A stretch of DNA of 64,000 nt, from NCBI GenBank assembly GCA_963726295.1, contig CAVSBW010000002.1:496001-560000 (forward strand). The letters run 5' to 3'. The notes under the pieces were generated by a model. The model was not told where the DNA came from. It saw only the letters and a program-made list of their open reading frames with translations, and searched no databases. The position numbers were made by a program, and so were the translations under genes. Source of the stretch: DASSQJ01 sp963726295. GTDB lineage: Bacteria > Actinomycetota > Actinomycetes > Actinomycetales > Dermatophilaceae. Positions within the stretch are counted from its first letter, which is position 1, and each line of letters starts with the position of its first letter. Positions 16,014 through 23,668 of the stretch are shown here, piece after piece.

Positions 16014-17399
16014 TCAGTCGGCGAGGAAGGACAGCAGGTCGGCGCGGGTCAGGACCCCCACGGGCTTGCCGTCCTCGACGACGAGCACGGCGTCGCTCAG
16101 CTCGAGCTCGGCGCGCGCGGTGGCCACCGGCTCTCCAGAGCCGACGAGGGGCAGGCCGGCGCCCATGTGGTGCTCCACGGAGTCGGCGAGGTGGGCCTTC
16201 CCGGTGAAGAGGAGCTCGAGGAGGTCGCGCTCGGACACCGAGCCGGCCACCTCGCCGGACACCACGGGGGGCTCGGCCTTGACGACCGGCATCTGCGAGA
16301 CGCCGTACTCCCGCAGGATGTCGATGGCGTCGCGCAGCGTCTCGTTCGGGTGCGTGTGGACCAGCGCCGGAAGGGCGCCCGACTTCGCACGGAGGACGTC
16401 GCCGACGGTGCGCTCCCCCTCCGCGTGCAGGAAGCCGTACGACTGCATCCACTCGTCGTTGAAGATCTTCGACAGGTAGCCGCGCCCGGAGTCGGGCAGC
16501 AACACGACGACCACGGCGTCATCCGGCAGGCCCCGGGCCAGGCGCAGGGCCGCCACCACCGCCATCCCGCAGGATCCGCCGACGAGCAGGCCCTCCTCGC
16601 GGGCGAGGCGACGCGTCATCGCGAACGAGTCGGCATCGGAGACCGGGATCACCTCGTCGACCTGCTGCGGGTCGTAGGCCTCGGGCCAGAAGTCCTCGCC
16701 GACACCCTCGACGAGGTACGGACGGCCGGTGCCGCCGCTGTACACCGAGCCCTCCGGGTCGGCGGCGACGATGCGCACCCGGCCCCCGGCGCGGTCGGCG
16801 GAGACCTCGCGCAGGTAGCGACCGACCCCCGAGATGGTGCCACCGGTGCCCGCGCCCGCGACGAAGTGCGTGACCCGGCCGTCGGTGTCCTCCCAGATCT
16901 CCGGGCCCGTGGTGCGGTAGTGGGAGAGCGGGCCGTTCGGGTTGGAGTACTGGTCCGGCTTCCACGACTTCGGGGTCTCCCGAACCAGGCGGTCGGAGAC
17001 CGAGTAGTAGGAGTCGGGGTGCGACGGGTCGACCGCGGTGGGGCAGACGACGACCTCGGCGCCGTAGGCCCGGAGCACGTCGCGCTTGTCCTGCGAGACC
17101 TTGTCGGGGCACACGAAGATGCACGAGTAGCCCCTGCGCTGCGCGACCATCGCGAGCCCGACGCCGGTGTTGCCCGAGGTCGGCTCGACGATGACCCCTC
17201 CGGGCTCCAGCGCCCCCGACTCCTCGGCGGCCTCGACCATGGCGAGGGCGATGCGGTCCTTCACGGACCCGCCGGGGTTGAGGTACTCCACCTTCGCGAG
17301 GACGGTGGCCCCGATGCCGTCGGTGACCGATCCGAGCTTGACGAGGGGCGTGTGGCCCACGAGGTCGACGATGTGTTCCGCGTACTTCACGTCGGTCAT
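16014..17399 (-). CDS. cbs: Cystathionine beta-synthase with C-terminal CBS-domain pair
   Basis: A 461-residue PLP enzyme condensing serine (or O-acetylserine) with homocysteine in reverse transsulfuration. The catalytic domain (about 1-320) has VGHTPLVKL, the PLP-lysine segment NPGGSVKDRIA, VEPTSGNTGVGLA and AGAGTGGTISG. The regulatory tail (about 335-461) has two CBS repeats (TLRDAIDILREYGVSQMPVV and DGKPVGVLTRADLLSFL). ATG 17399 (MTDVKYAEHI) fits the family; upstream GTG/ATG codons lack support. It corresponds to Rv1077 and pairs with metB at 10510. Confidence 0.94.
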   Translation of the reverse strand: MTDVKYAEHIVDLVGHTPLVKLGSVTDGIGATVLAKVEYLNPGGSVKDRIALAMVEAAEESGALEPGGVIVEPTSGNTGVGLAMVAQRRGYSCIFVCPDKVSQDKRDVLRAYGAEVVVCPTAVDPSHPDSYYSVSDRLVRETPKSWKPDQYSNPNGPLSHYRTTGPEIWEDTDGRVTHFVAGAGTGGTISGVGRYLREVSADRAGGRVRIVAADPEGSVYSGGTGRPYLVEGVGEDFWPEAYDPQQVDEVIPVSDADSFAMTRRLAREEGLLVGGSCGMAVVAALRLARGLPDDAVVVVLLPDSGRGYLSKIFNDEWMQSYGFLHAEGERTVGDVLRAKSGALPALVHTHPNETLRDAIDILREYGVSQMPVVKAEPPVVSGEVAGSVSERDLLELLFTGKAHLADSVEHHMGAGLPLVGSGEPVATARAELELSDAVLVVEDGKPVGVLTRADLLSFLAD

Positions 17400-17476
17400 C
17401 CTCGCACGAGGCACCGGAGGCCCCACCGGGCGGAAACGCGGTGGTGAAGCGGCCGCTGGCTCGGGAGGATGTGAGG

Positions 17477-18331
17477 ATGCCGACCACCGACGAGTCGTCC
17501 CCCACCGGCGGCGACTACCTCGCCGTCAACCGTGCCAACTGGGACGACCGCGCCCCCGCGCACGCCGCGAGCACCGACTACGGGGTCGAGCGGTACGTCT
17601 CCGACCCCGGGCACCTGAGCAGCGTCGTGCGCTTCGACCGGCCGCGCCTCGGCGACGTCGCCGGGCTCGAGGGCGTGCACCTGCAGTGCCACATCGGCAC
17701 CGACACGCTGTCGCTGGCGCGGCTCGGCGCGCGGATGACGGGGCTCGACCTCTCGCCCGCGTCCCTCGAGCAGGCCCGCGAGCTGGCTCGACGCACGGAT
17801 ACGGCCATCGAGTACGTCGAGTCGGAGGTCTACGCCGCGCCGCAGGCCCTGGGCGGGCGCACCTTCGACCTCCTGTACACCGGGATCGGGGCCATCTGCT
17901 GGCTCCCCGACATCGACCGCTGGGCCGGGGTGGTGGCGGCGCTGCTGCGGCCGGGCGGGCGGTTCTTCATGCGCGAGGGCCACCCGGTGCTCTGGGCGAT
18001 CGACCAGGAGCGCGCCGACGTCCTCGCCCTCGAGTACCCGTACTTCGAGACCGGCGAGGCGCAGGTCTGGGACGAACCCGGCACGTACGTCGAGACCGAC
18101 GTCGAGTTCACCCAGAACGTGTCGATGGAGTGGAACCACGGCCTCGGTGAGATCGTGGGCGCCCTGCTGCGGCACGGACTGGTGCTGACCGCGCTCGAGG
18201 AGCACCGCTCCATCCCCTGGGACGGCGTGCCGGGCCAGATGGTGTGCGACGAGGACGACGAGTGGTGGCTGCGGGAGCGCCCCGAACGGATGCCGCTCAG
18301 CTACACGATCCAGGCCGTCAGACCGGGCTGA
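17477..18331 (+). CDS. Class I SAM-dependent methyltransferase
   Basis: A 284-residue protein with a Rossmann methyltransferase core. Motif I is the altered LEGVHLQCHIGTDTLSLARLGA; motif II is MTGLDLSPASLEQARELA, and FDLLYTGIGAICWLPDIDRW and LLRPGGRFFMREGHPV follow. The substrate is unknown. ATG 17477 has GGGAGG about eight bases upstream. It diverges from cbs across 77 bp. Its stop codon lies inside the inverted repeat shared with the convergent thioesterase. Confidence 0.88.
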   Translation: MPTTDESSPTGGDYLAVNRANWDDRAPAHAASTDYGVERYVSDPGHLSSVVRFDRPRLGDVAGLEGVHLQCHIGTDTLSLARLGARMTGLDLSPASLEQARELARRTDTAIEYVESEVYAAPQALGGRTFDLLYTGIGAICWLPDIDRWAGVVAALLRPGGRFFMREGHPVLWAIDQERADVLALEYPYFETGEAQVWDEPGTYVETDVEFTQNVSMEWNHGLGEIVGALLRHGLVLTALEEHRSIPWDGVPGQMVCDEDDEWWLRERPERMPLSYTIQAVRPG

Positions 18332-18375
18332 CCAGCGGGGTCAGGGGTCGCAGCCGTCCGCCCGGGCTGGTCAGC
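18327..18375. terminator. Bidirectional terminator embedding both stop codons
   Basis: GCTGACCAGC (18327-18336) and GCTGGTCAGC (18366-18375) are perfect 10-bp inverted arms. The methyltransferase stop TGA (18329-18331) is in the left arm and the convergent thioesterase stop (18371-18373) is in the right arm. Confidence 0.65.
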
Positions 18376-18757
18376 GGCGCTCCAGCCCCGCGAGGAAGCG
18401 GTCGGCGTCGACCACGACCCGCTCCACGGTGCCCCGCGCCAGGTGGGTGCCGTCGGACGCCGTCGCGGCGACCTCGATCACGAGGCCTCGACCCTCGACG
18501 GCCGTCACCTCGGCCCTGACCGTGACGCGGTCGCCGACCGCACTGGCCGCCAGGTGGTCGAGCCGGATCCGCGTGCCCACGCTGGTCTCGCCGGGTGCGA
18601 GGGCGTCCGCCACCGCGTCGCAGCCGACGCCCTCGCACCAGGCCAGCAGGCTCGGGGTGCCGAGGACCGCCAGTCCCCCCGAGCCCACCGCCACCGCCGT
18701 GTCGTCCGCGGTCACCTCGATGACCCGTTCGGCGGTGGCACCCGGCCTGACGTCCAT
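18371..18757 (-). CDS. FlK-like hotdog thioesterase
   Basis: A 128-residue single hotdog domain similar to fluoroacetyl-CoA thioesterase FlK. Seen: VLGTPSLLAWCEGVGCDAV, which aligns with the Thr and Glu of the FlK active site, and TRIRLDHLAASAVGDRVTV, which contains the His. The substrate is probably a small acyl-CoA, but real fluoroacetate activity is not implied. ATG 18757 is 6 nt from TACGAT (18764-18769, minus) with no ribosome site, so leaderless translation is likely. Confidence 0.85.
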   Translation of the reverse strand: MDVRPGATAERVIEVTADDTAVAVGSGGLAVLGTPSLLAWCEGVGCDAVADALAPGETSVGTRIRLDHLAASAVGDRVTVRAEVTAVEGRGLVIEVAATASDGTHLARGTVERVVVDADRFLAGLERR

Positions 18758-18763
18758 GGCGCC

Positions 18764-18769
18764 ATCGTA
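18764..18769 (-). promoter_or_regulatory. -10 of leaderless thioesterase gene
   Basis: TACGAT on the minus strand ends 6 nt before ATG 18757. Confidence 0.5.
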
Positions 18770-18861
18770 CGGAGGGCCGGAGTCGGGACGGACCCGAGAA
18801 TGCCCGGTCGGCGCTCGGCGTTACCGTGGTGTACCGGCCACCGCGAGAGGGGATGGCGCCC

Positions 18862-19941
18862 ATGGGCCGCGCACGTCGCGCTCGCAAGATCGCCGCCACC
18901 GCCGCCTACGGCGGTGGCGGGGTGGCGGCTGCCGGGGCGGCGGTCGGCGCCCTCGGCTACGCAGTCATCAAGGTGGAGGCGGCCCTGGCCCGGCGCGTCA
19001 TCGGCGCGCACTTCGACAACTCCCCCGACGACAACGGCGTCTACGGCGCCGGCACCGGCACCCCCTACGAGCTCGTCGTCCTCGGTGACAGCTCGGCCGC
19101 GGGGATGGGCGCGGACGCGCCACACGAGACCGTGGGGGCGATCGTCGCAAGTGGGGTCGCGGCGCTCACCGGCCGTCAGGTCCGCGTGACCAACCGCGCC
19201 GTCGTGGGTGCCGAGTCCAGCGACCTGGAACGCCAGCTCGCGAGTGCCCTCGAGGACGTCGTGCGCCCCGACGTCGTGCTCGTCATGGTCGGCGCCAACG
19301 ACGTCACCCACCGCGTCGACCGCGCCACCGCCGTGCGCCACCTCGAGCAGGCCGTCCGCCGGGCCCGCTCCCTCGGCACCGAGGTCGTCGTCGGGACGTG
19401 CCCCGACCTCGGCACAATCCAGCCCATCCAGCAGCCGCTGCGGTCGCTGATGAAGCGCTGGTCCCGCGACCTCGCGGCAGCGCAGACCGTGGCGGTGGTC
19501 GAGGCCGGGGGCCGAACGGTCTCCCTCGGTGACCTGCTCGGCCAGGAGTTCGCGGCCTCCCCTCACGAGATGTTCAGCCGCGACCGGTTCCACCCCTCGG
19601 CCGCCGGCTACGCGCGGGCCGGGGCCGCTCTCCTCCCGAGCGTCTGCGCGGCCCTGCACGTCTGGGGCACCGACACCGGCGACCGCGCGCCCGAGCTGCG
19701 CCGTGGCGAAGGTGTCGGCCCGGTGGCCGTGGCCGCCGGCCAGGCCGTGCGCGAGGCCGGCACCGAGGTCGCCCCCACGGAGGTCGCCGGGCAGGCCCGT
19801 GGCCCCAGGGGACGGTGGGCCGTCCTGCTGCGACGCCGCACCGGTCCGGTCCCACGCGCCACCGATCCGGCACCCGAGCCCGACGACACCACAGCCGCGG
19901 GCGGAGACCAGCACAGCGACGGCGCGGTCAGCGGCCGCTGA
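18862..19941 (+). CDS. SGNH/GDSL-type hydrolase, membrane-anchored
   Basis: About 359 residues from ATG 18862. An N-terminal hydrophobic helix (KIAATAAYGGGGVAAAGAAVGALGY) anchors or exports the protein. The SGNH blocks are clear: GDSSAAGMGA (catalytic Ser), GANDVTH (Asn block III) and DRFHPSAAGYARAG (Asp-X-X-His). The tail is Ala/Pro-rich and low complexity. It is the counterpart of Rv1075c. ATG 18862 has AGAGGGG at good spacing; ATG 18853 and GTG 18826 are alternatives. A -10 TACCGT is at 18822-18827. Likely an esterase or lipase acting in the envelope. Confidence 0.88.
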   Translation: MGRARRARKIAATAAYGGGGVAAAGAAVGALGYAVIKVEAALARRVIGAHFDNSPDDNGVYGAGTGTPYELVVLGDSSAAGMGADAPHETVGAIVASGVAALTGRQVRVTNRAVVGAESSDLERQLASALEDVVRPDVVLVMVGANDVTHRVDRATAVRHLEQAVRRARSLGTEVVVGTCPDLGTIQPIQQPLRSLMKRWSRDLAAAQTVAVVEAGGRTVSLGDLLGQEFAASPHEMFSRDRFHPSAAGYARAGAALLPSVCAALHVWGTDTGDRAPELRRGEGVGPVAVAAGQAVREAGTEVAPTEVAGQARGPRGRWAVLLRRRTGPVPRATDPAPEPDDTTAAGGDQHSDGAVSGR

Positions 19942-19971
19942 ACCCCGGAGCGGGCGCCGCGGCCCGTCTCG

Positions 19972-20361
19972 TCAGTCCTCGACGATGGCGTCGAGCTCCA
20001 CCTCGACCTTCCACCGGTGGTCGACCAGGCCGGCGACGCGCACCATCGTGCTCGCCGGGCGGATCTGGCCGAAGATCTCTCCGTGCACGCTCGTCACCGC
20101 GTCGATGACGTCGTCGTCGGTGATGAAGTGGCGGGTCCGGATGACGTCCTCGGGCTTCCCCCCGAGCTCGGCGAGCGCGCCGAGGGCGATCTCCCAGCAC
20201 CTCCTCGCCTGCCGAGCGGGGTCGATGCTCACGTGGCCGTCCGGGTTGATGGGGGCCGTGCCGGATACGGCGATGAGGGGGCCGACGCGGACGGCCCGGG
20301 AGAACCCGACGGTGCTCTCGTACGGCGAGTGTGACGACGCGAGGCTGCGCATGGTGTCCAT
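19972..20361 (-). CDS. RidA/YjgF family protein
   Basis: A 129-residue Rid-family protein. These trimeric enzymes hydrolyse reactive enamine/imine intermediates or act in catabolic deamination. Seen: YESTVGFSRAVRVGPLIAVSGTAPIN, then a Cys in the ARQARRCWEIAL helix, STMVRVAGLVD and the C-terminal VEVELDAIVED. The usual Rid active-site Arg position appears as MVRVAGL, so the subgroup is uncertain. ATG 20361 lies 6 nt from a -10-like CATGAT and also follows GAGG; ATG 20352 is an alternative. It is divergent from the thiolase gene. Confidence 0.87.
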   Translation of the reverse strand: MDTMRSLASSHSPYESTVGFSRAVRVGPLIAVSGTAPINPDGHVSIDPARQARRCWEIALGALAELGGKPEDVIRTRHFITDDDVIDAVTSVHGEIFGQIRPASTMVRVAGLVDHRWKVEVELDAIVED

Positions 20362-20468
20362 GGCCTCATCATGTCGGTCCGCGCCCGCCGGCACGACCCT
20401 TGCGTGACACCTCGTCGAGAGACGGACCCCACACGGTCCCCGCGGTGCCCCACGGGCCGGTCGCCGCC

Positions 20469-20499
20469 TAGGCTGGGAGGTCCACTGAGCGCGCGCTCA
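20469..20499 (+). promoter_or_regulatory. Thiolase promoter with perfect 14-bp palindrome
   Basis: The -10 TAGGCT (20469-20474) is followed by the perfect palindrome TGAGCGCGCGCTCA (20486-20499), just downstream of the expected transcription start. The form resembles TetR-family operators of fatty-acid genes (inference). Confidence 0.5.
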
Positions 20500-20540
20500 C
20501 CGGCCGACCGGCCGCCGCGCCGCCGACCGAGGAGGTACCC

Positions 20541-21764
20541 GTGACCGAGGCCGTCATCGTCGCCACCGCCCGCACCCCGATCGGCCGGGCCTTCAAGGGA
20601 TCGCTGCGCGAGATGCGCCCGGACGACCTGTCGGTGCAGGTGGTCCGTGGCCTCCTCGACCAGCTCCCGTCGCTCGACCCCGCGACCGTCGACGACCTGT
20701 ACTGGGGGTGCGCCGAGCCGAGCGGCAAGCACGGCTCCAACATGGCCCGCGTCATCGCCGTCCTCGCCGGGATGGACCACCTGCCGGCCGCCACGGTGAA
20801 CCGGTTCTGCGCGAGCTCCACGCAGACGATGCGGATGGCCTTCCACGCCATCAAGGCCGGTGAGGGCGACGCGTTCCTCGTCGGCGGGGTCGAGTGCGTC
20901 AGCCAGTACACGAGCTTCACCGGCGCCGGAGGGAGCGACGGCGACACCCAGAACCCGCTCTTCGCGGGTGCCGCGAGCCGCACCGCAGAGTACGCCCGCA
21001 CCAACGACACGTGGCACGACCCTCGCGAGGACGGGCTGCTCCCGGACGTCTACGCCGCGATGGGGCAGACCGCCGAGAACGTCGCCACGCTGCGCGGCAT
21101 CTCCCGCGAGCGCCAGGACGAGTGGGGGGTCACCAGCCAGAACCGCGCCGAGAAGGCCATCGCCGACTGCTTCTTCGAGCGCGAGATCCTGCCCGTGACG
21201 CTCGCCGATGGCACGGTCCTGACCCGCGACGACGGCCCTCGCGCGGGAGTGACCATGGAGGCGGTCAGCGCCCTCCAGCCGGTGTTCCGCCAGCAGGGGA
21301 CGATCACCGCGGGCAACTGCTGTCCTCTCAACGACGGCGCCTCCGGAGTGGTCGTCATGAGCGACGCGCGCGCCGAGTCCCTCGGCCTCGCCCCGCTGGC
21401 CCGCATCGTCTCCACGGGCGTCTCCGGCCTCTCCCCCGAGATCATGGGGCTGGGGCCGGTGGACGCCTCCCGACAGGCCCTGGACCGGGCCGGGCTCACC
21501 ATCGAGGACATGGACCTCTACGAGATCAACGAGGCCTTCGCCGCCCAGGTGCTGCCCAGCGCGGACGACCTCGCCATGGACCCCGAGAAGCTCAACGTGC
21601 ACGGCGGCGCCATCGCCCTGGGCCACCCCTTCGGCTCCACCGGCACCCGCATCATGACCACCCTCCTGAACGGGCTCGAGGCGCGTGACGGCCGCTACGG
21701 GCTCGAGACGATGTGCGTCGGCGGCGGCCAGGGCATGGCCATCGTCGTCGAACGCCTCACCTGA
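20541..21764 (+). CDS. Acetyl-CoA acyltransferase (FadA-type thiolase)
   Basis: A 407-residue thiolase catalysing the last step of beta-oxidation. The catalytic residues are visible: Cys in TVNRFCASSTQTM (about residue 92), NEAFAAQ, His in GGAIALGHPFGSTGTR and Cys in MCVGGGQGMA. The family is FadA-like (acyl-CoA degradation) rather than the biosynthetic PhaA. GTG 20541 is preceded by GAGGAGG. The position fits fadA3 (Rv1074c) in the M. tuberculosis order. A palindrome at the promoter suggests repression. Confidence 0.93.
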   Translation: MTEAVIVATARTPIGRAFKGSLREMRPDDLSVQVVRGLLDQLPSLDPATVDDLYWGCAEPSGKHGSNMARVIAVLAGMDHLPAATVNRFCASSTQTMRMAFHAIKAGEGDAFLVGGVECVSQYTSFTGAGGSDGDTQNPLFAGAASRTAEYARTNDTWHDPREDGLLPDVYAAMGQTAENVATLRGISRERQDEWGVTSQNRAEKAIADCFFEREILPVTLADGTVLTRDDGPRAGVTMEAVSALQPVFRQQGTITAGNCCPLNDGASGVVVMSDARAESLGLAPLARIVSTGVSGLSPEIMGLGPVDASRQALDRAGLTIEDMDLYEINEAFAAQVLPSADDLAMDPEKLNVHGGAIALGHPFGSTGTRIMTTLLNGLEARDGRYGLETMCVGGGQGMAIVVERLT

Positions 21765-21830
21765 CGCTCACCGGGCGTTGCCGCCCCACGACGCACCGGG
21801 GCAACGACGGCGAGCCGCACCGAGCGGCAG

Positions 21831-21891
21831 GCAGTGGCGGCCCCCTCGGGGCCGTCCCGGGCCCGGACCGCCGGCAGCCGGCCGCCACTGC
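21831..21891. terminator. Large hairpin between convergent genes
   Basis: The arms GCAGTGGCGGCC (21831-21842) and GGCCGCCACTGC (21880-21891) are perfect. The interior is also self-complementary (CCCCTCGGGG and CCCGGGCCCGG). It probably terminates the thiolase gene and the convergent small gene at 21928. The whole gap 21765-21927 holds no gene. Confidence 0.6.
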
Positions 21892-21927
21892 ACGCCCGTC
21901 GGCGCGGTGGGCAAACCGACCGACCAC

Positions 21928-22257
21928 CTACGGAAGGGCGCGCCGGAGGGCGGTGAGCCGCTCCCCCACGTCGTCTCCGTGTCCGGACGCACAGGCGTCC
22001 CAGACGACCACGGCGAGCTGGTCGGCCAGCGCGTCGTCGCCGAGGTCCGGCAGCACCGCGCCCGGCGCGCAACGCGCGGCCAGGTCGGCGACGACCGCTC
22101 GCACCTCGTGCGCCGCCTCAGCGGCGCGGGCCAACGACAGCTCGCCCCACCGGCGACGGATGCGCTCGAGCTCGGTGCGCGCTCCGGGTGGTACCGGGTC
22201 GAGCGACGACGACGCCGGGACGGGGTGGCCCGTCCCGGCGTCGTCGGTGTCGGTCAT
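21928..22257 (-). CDS. Small soluble protein of unknown function
   Basis: A 109-residue protein starting MTDTDDAGTG, predicted mostly helical (ARTELERIRRRWGELSLA, AAHEVRAVVADLAARC, ALADQLAVVVWDACASG). ATG 22257 begins 2 nt after the stop of the YccA-family gene, so the pair forms a tight operon. I recognise no domain. The arrangement suggests a cytoplasmic partner of the membrane protein or simple co-expression. Confidence 0.75.
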   Translation of the reverse strand: MTDTDDAGTGHPVPASSSLDPVPPGARTELERIRRRWGELSLARAAEAAHEVRAVVADLAARCAPGAVLPDLGDDALADQLAVVVWDACASGHGDDVGERLTALRRALP

Positions 22258-22259
22258 GC

Positions 22260-23093
22260 TCAGCTGCGCATGCGCCCGAGCAGACGAAGGAACTCGATGT
22301 ACAGCCAGACGAGCGTCACGATCATGCCGTGGGCGAGCAGCCACGAGTACTTCTGCGGCGCCCCCGTGCGGATGGCGTACTCGATCGAGTCGAAGTTCAG
22401 GGTCAGCGTCAGCGCGGCGAGGCCGACCGCGAAGACCGAGATGCCGATGCCGAGCATGCCGGTGCCGCCGAAGCCGAACGGCGTGTTGGTGACGACGGCG
22501 AAGATGAAGTTGACGACGGCGAAGATGGCGTAGCCGATGAGCGCCATCGACATGATCCGGCGGAACTTGGCGGTGACCTTGATCAGGCCGGTCTTGTACG
22601 CGATGAACATGCCGCCGAAGGTCGCGACCGTGGCGAGCACGGCCTGGGCGACGATGCCGGGGTACATCTGCTCGAAGTACTGGCTCACCGCGCCGATGAA
22701 CAGGCCTTCGACGAACGAGTAGGAGAGGATCAGCGGCACGCTGAGCGTCTTCCGGAAGGCGATGACGAGGCCGATGATCAGGCCGAGGATGGCGCCCCCC
22801 ATCCACAGCGCCAGCCCGAGGGTCTCGTTGCTGGCCGCGACCAGCCAGCCGACGGTTCCGGTGACGAGGACGATGGCGAACAGGCCGAGCGTCTTCATGA
22901 TGACGTCGTCCATCGTCACTGGACGGTCGGTGCCCGTGCGTACGGCCGAGGGCTGGTTGTACAGGTCCTGGAGCTCCTGGGCGCTCATCGCGCCGGTCGC
23001 CGCCTGCGCAGATGTGGCGGCGTCGGTGCGGAATCCCGCGTACCCGGTCTGGGCGTCCTTCTCGATCCGGTTGAAGGCCGGGTTGTTGGCCAT
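22260..23093 (-). CDS. Bax inhibitor-1/YccA family membrane protein
   Basis: A 277-residue protein with a cytoplasmic N-terminus of about 75 residues (MANNPAFNRIEKDAQTGYAG) and seven transmembrane helices. Typical actinobacterial features are TMDDVIMKTLG, ILSYSFVEGLFIGAVSQYFEQMYPGIVAQA, FGGMFIAYKTGLIKVT and the C-terminal LTLNFDSIEYAI...WLYIEFLRLLGR. The acidic pair in the last helices matches the proposed calcium-leak site of BI-1 relatives. The role in bacteria is unclear; related YccA modulates FtsH in E. coli. Confidence 0.92.
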   Translation of the reverse strand: MANNPAFNRIEKDAQTGYAGFRTDAATSAQAATGAMSAQELQDLYNQPSAVRTGTDRPVTMDDVIMKTLGLFAIVLVTGTVGWLVAASNETLGLALWMGGAILGLIIGLVIAFRKTLSVPLILSYSFVEGLFIGAVSQYFEQMYPGIVAQAVLATVATFGGMFIAYKTGLIKVTAKFRRIMSMALIGYAIFAVVNFIFAVVTNTPFGFGGTGMLGIGISVFAVGLAALTLTLNFDSIEYAIRTGAPQKYSWLLAHGMIVTLVWLYIEFLRLLGRMRS

Positions 23094-23207
23094 CGATCCT
23101 CCGTGATGGTCGTGGCGGCGTCGGTCACCGCGTCGTCACAAGACTAGACGTGCCGGGCTTGCTCCATGTTCCCCTGCCCGACCACGCCGCCGGTGTCCCC
23201 GGTCGAG

Positions 23208-23264
23208 GCCCCCGACGGGAACCGTCCCCCTCGGGCTCGCTGCGCGCCCCTGACGGGAACCGTC
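23208..23264. repeat. Two direct repeats of a hairpin, related to the tRNA 3' end
   Basis: GACGGGAACCGTC occurs at 23214-23226 and 23252-23264, each a 5-bp hairpin with loop GAA. The 13-mer GCCCCCGACGGGA (23208-23220) also occurs at the 3' end of the adjacent tRNA (23278-23290). They may terminate the tRNA transcript or be duplicated tRNA ends. Confidence 0.6.
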
Positions 23265-23276
23265 GCCCTCATTCCG

Positions 23277-23351
23277 TGCCCCCGACGGGAGTCGAACCCG
23301 CACCTGGAGCGCTTTTAAGGCGCCTGCCTCTGCCGGTTGGGCCACGGGGGC
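23277..23351 (-). tRNA. tRNA with anticodon UAA, class I shape (nominal tRNA-Leu)
   Basis: The 75-nt cloverleaf on the minus strand has acceptor GCCCCCG/CGGGGGC, discriminator A, a D-arm with A14 and GG, anticodon stem GGCGC/GCGCT with loop CTTAAAA (anticodon UAA), and T-arm GCGGG-TTCGACT-CCCGT. The variable region is only 6 nt, whereas bacterial tRNA-Leu normally has a long variable arm. CCA is not encoded. A -10 TACAGT (23358-23363, minus) ends 6 nt before the mature 5' end. Confidence 0.85.
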
Positions 23352-23363
23352 GACGTCACTGTA

Positions 23364-23668
23364 GCCCGGGCGGCCAGTGCGAGCCGGGGCCTCCGCCCGC
23401 CCGCCGCAGCCGACCGGAGCCCCACCTCGTGACGGACCAGCTGCCGACTCCCCCGAGGCCGTTCGAGTCGATTCCACCGGCCCACGGTCCGGTCTGTGCC
23501 GACCTGTCGCCGGGGGCCGGACCAGGGGGACACGAGGTGCTGGTTGCATGCCTCGGGGTGGTAGCAGGGCTCGGGGACACTCTGATGGGCGTCGTTGTCC
23601 TTGCCCGCGCCCTGGCTCCCGTATCGGCCCCTGGTCGCAGAGCCACCCACCCGAACCGGCTCTGCCGG
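23364..23668. other. Intergenic region without a recognisable gene
   Basis: About 305 bp between the tRNA promoter and the end of the Ppx gene. I see no convincing coding frame on either strand. A 7-bp hairpin (GGTCCGG 23486-23492 with CCGGACC 23517-23523) could be part of a terminator for ppx or an unannotated RNA. Confidence 0.4.

Noticed and set aside
23277..23351. tRNA-Lys(UUU) read on the plus strand
   Set aside because: The plus strand shows CTTTTAA, but the T-arm GGGTTCGACTCCC and the acceptor order fix the gene on the minus strand, giving UAA.
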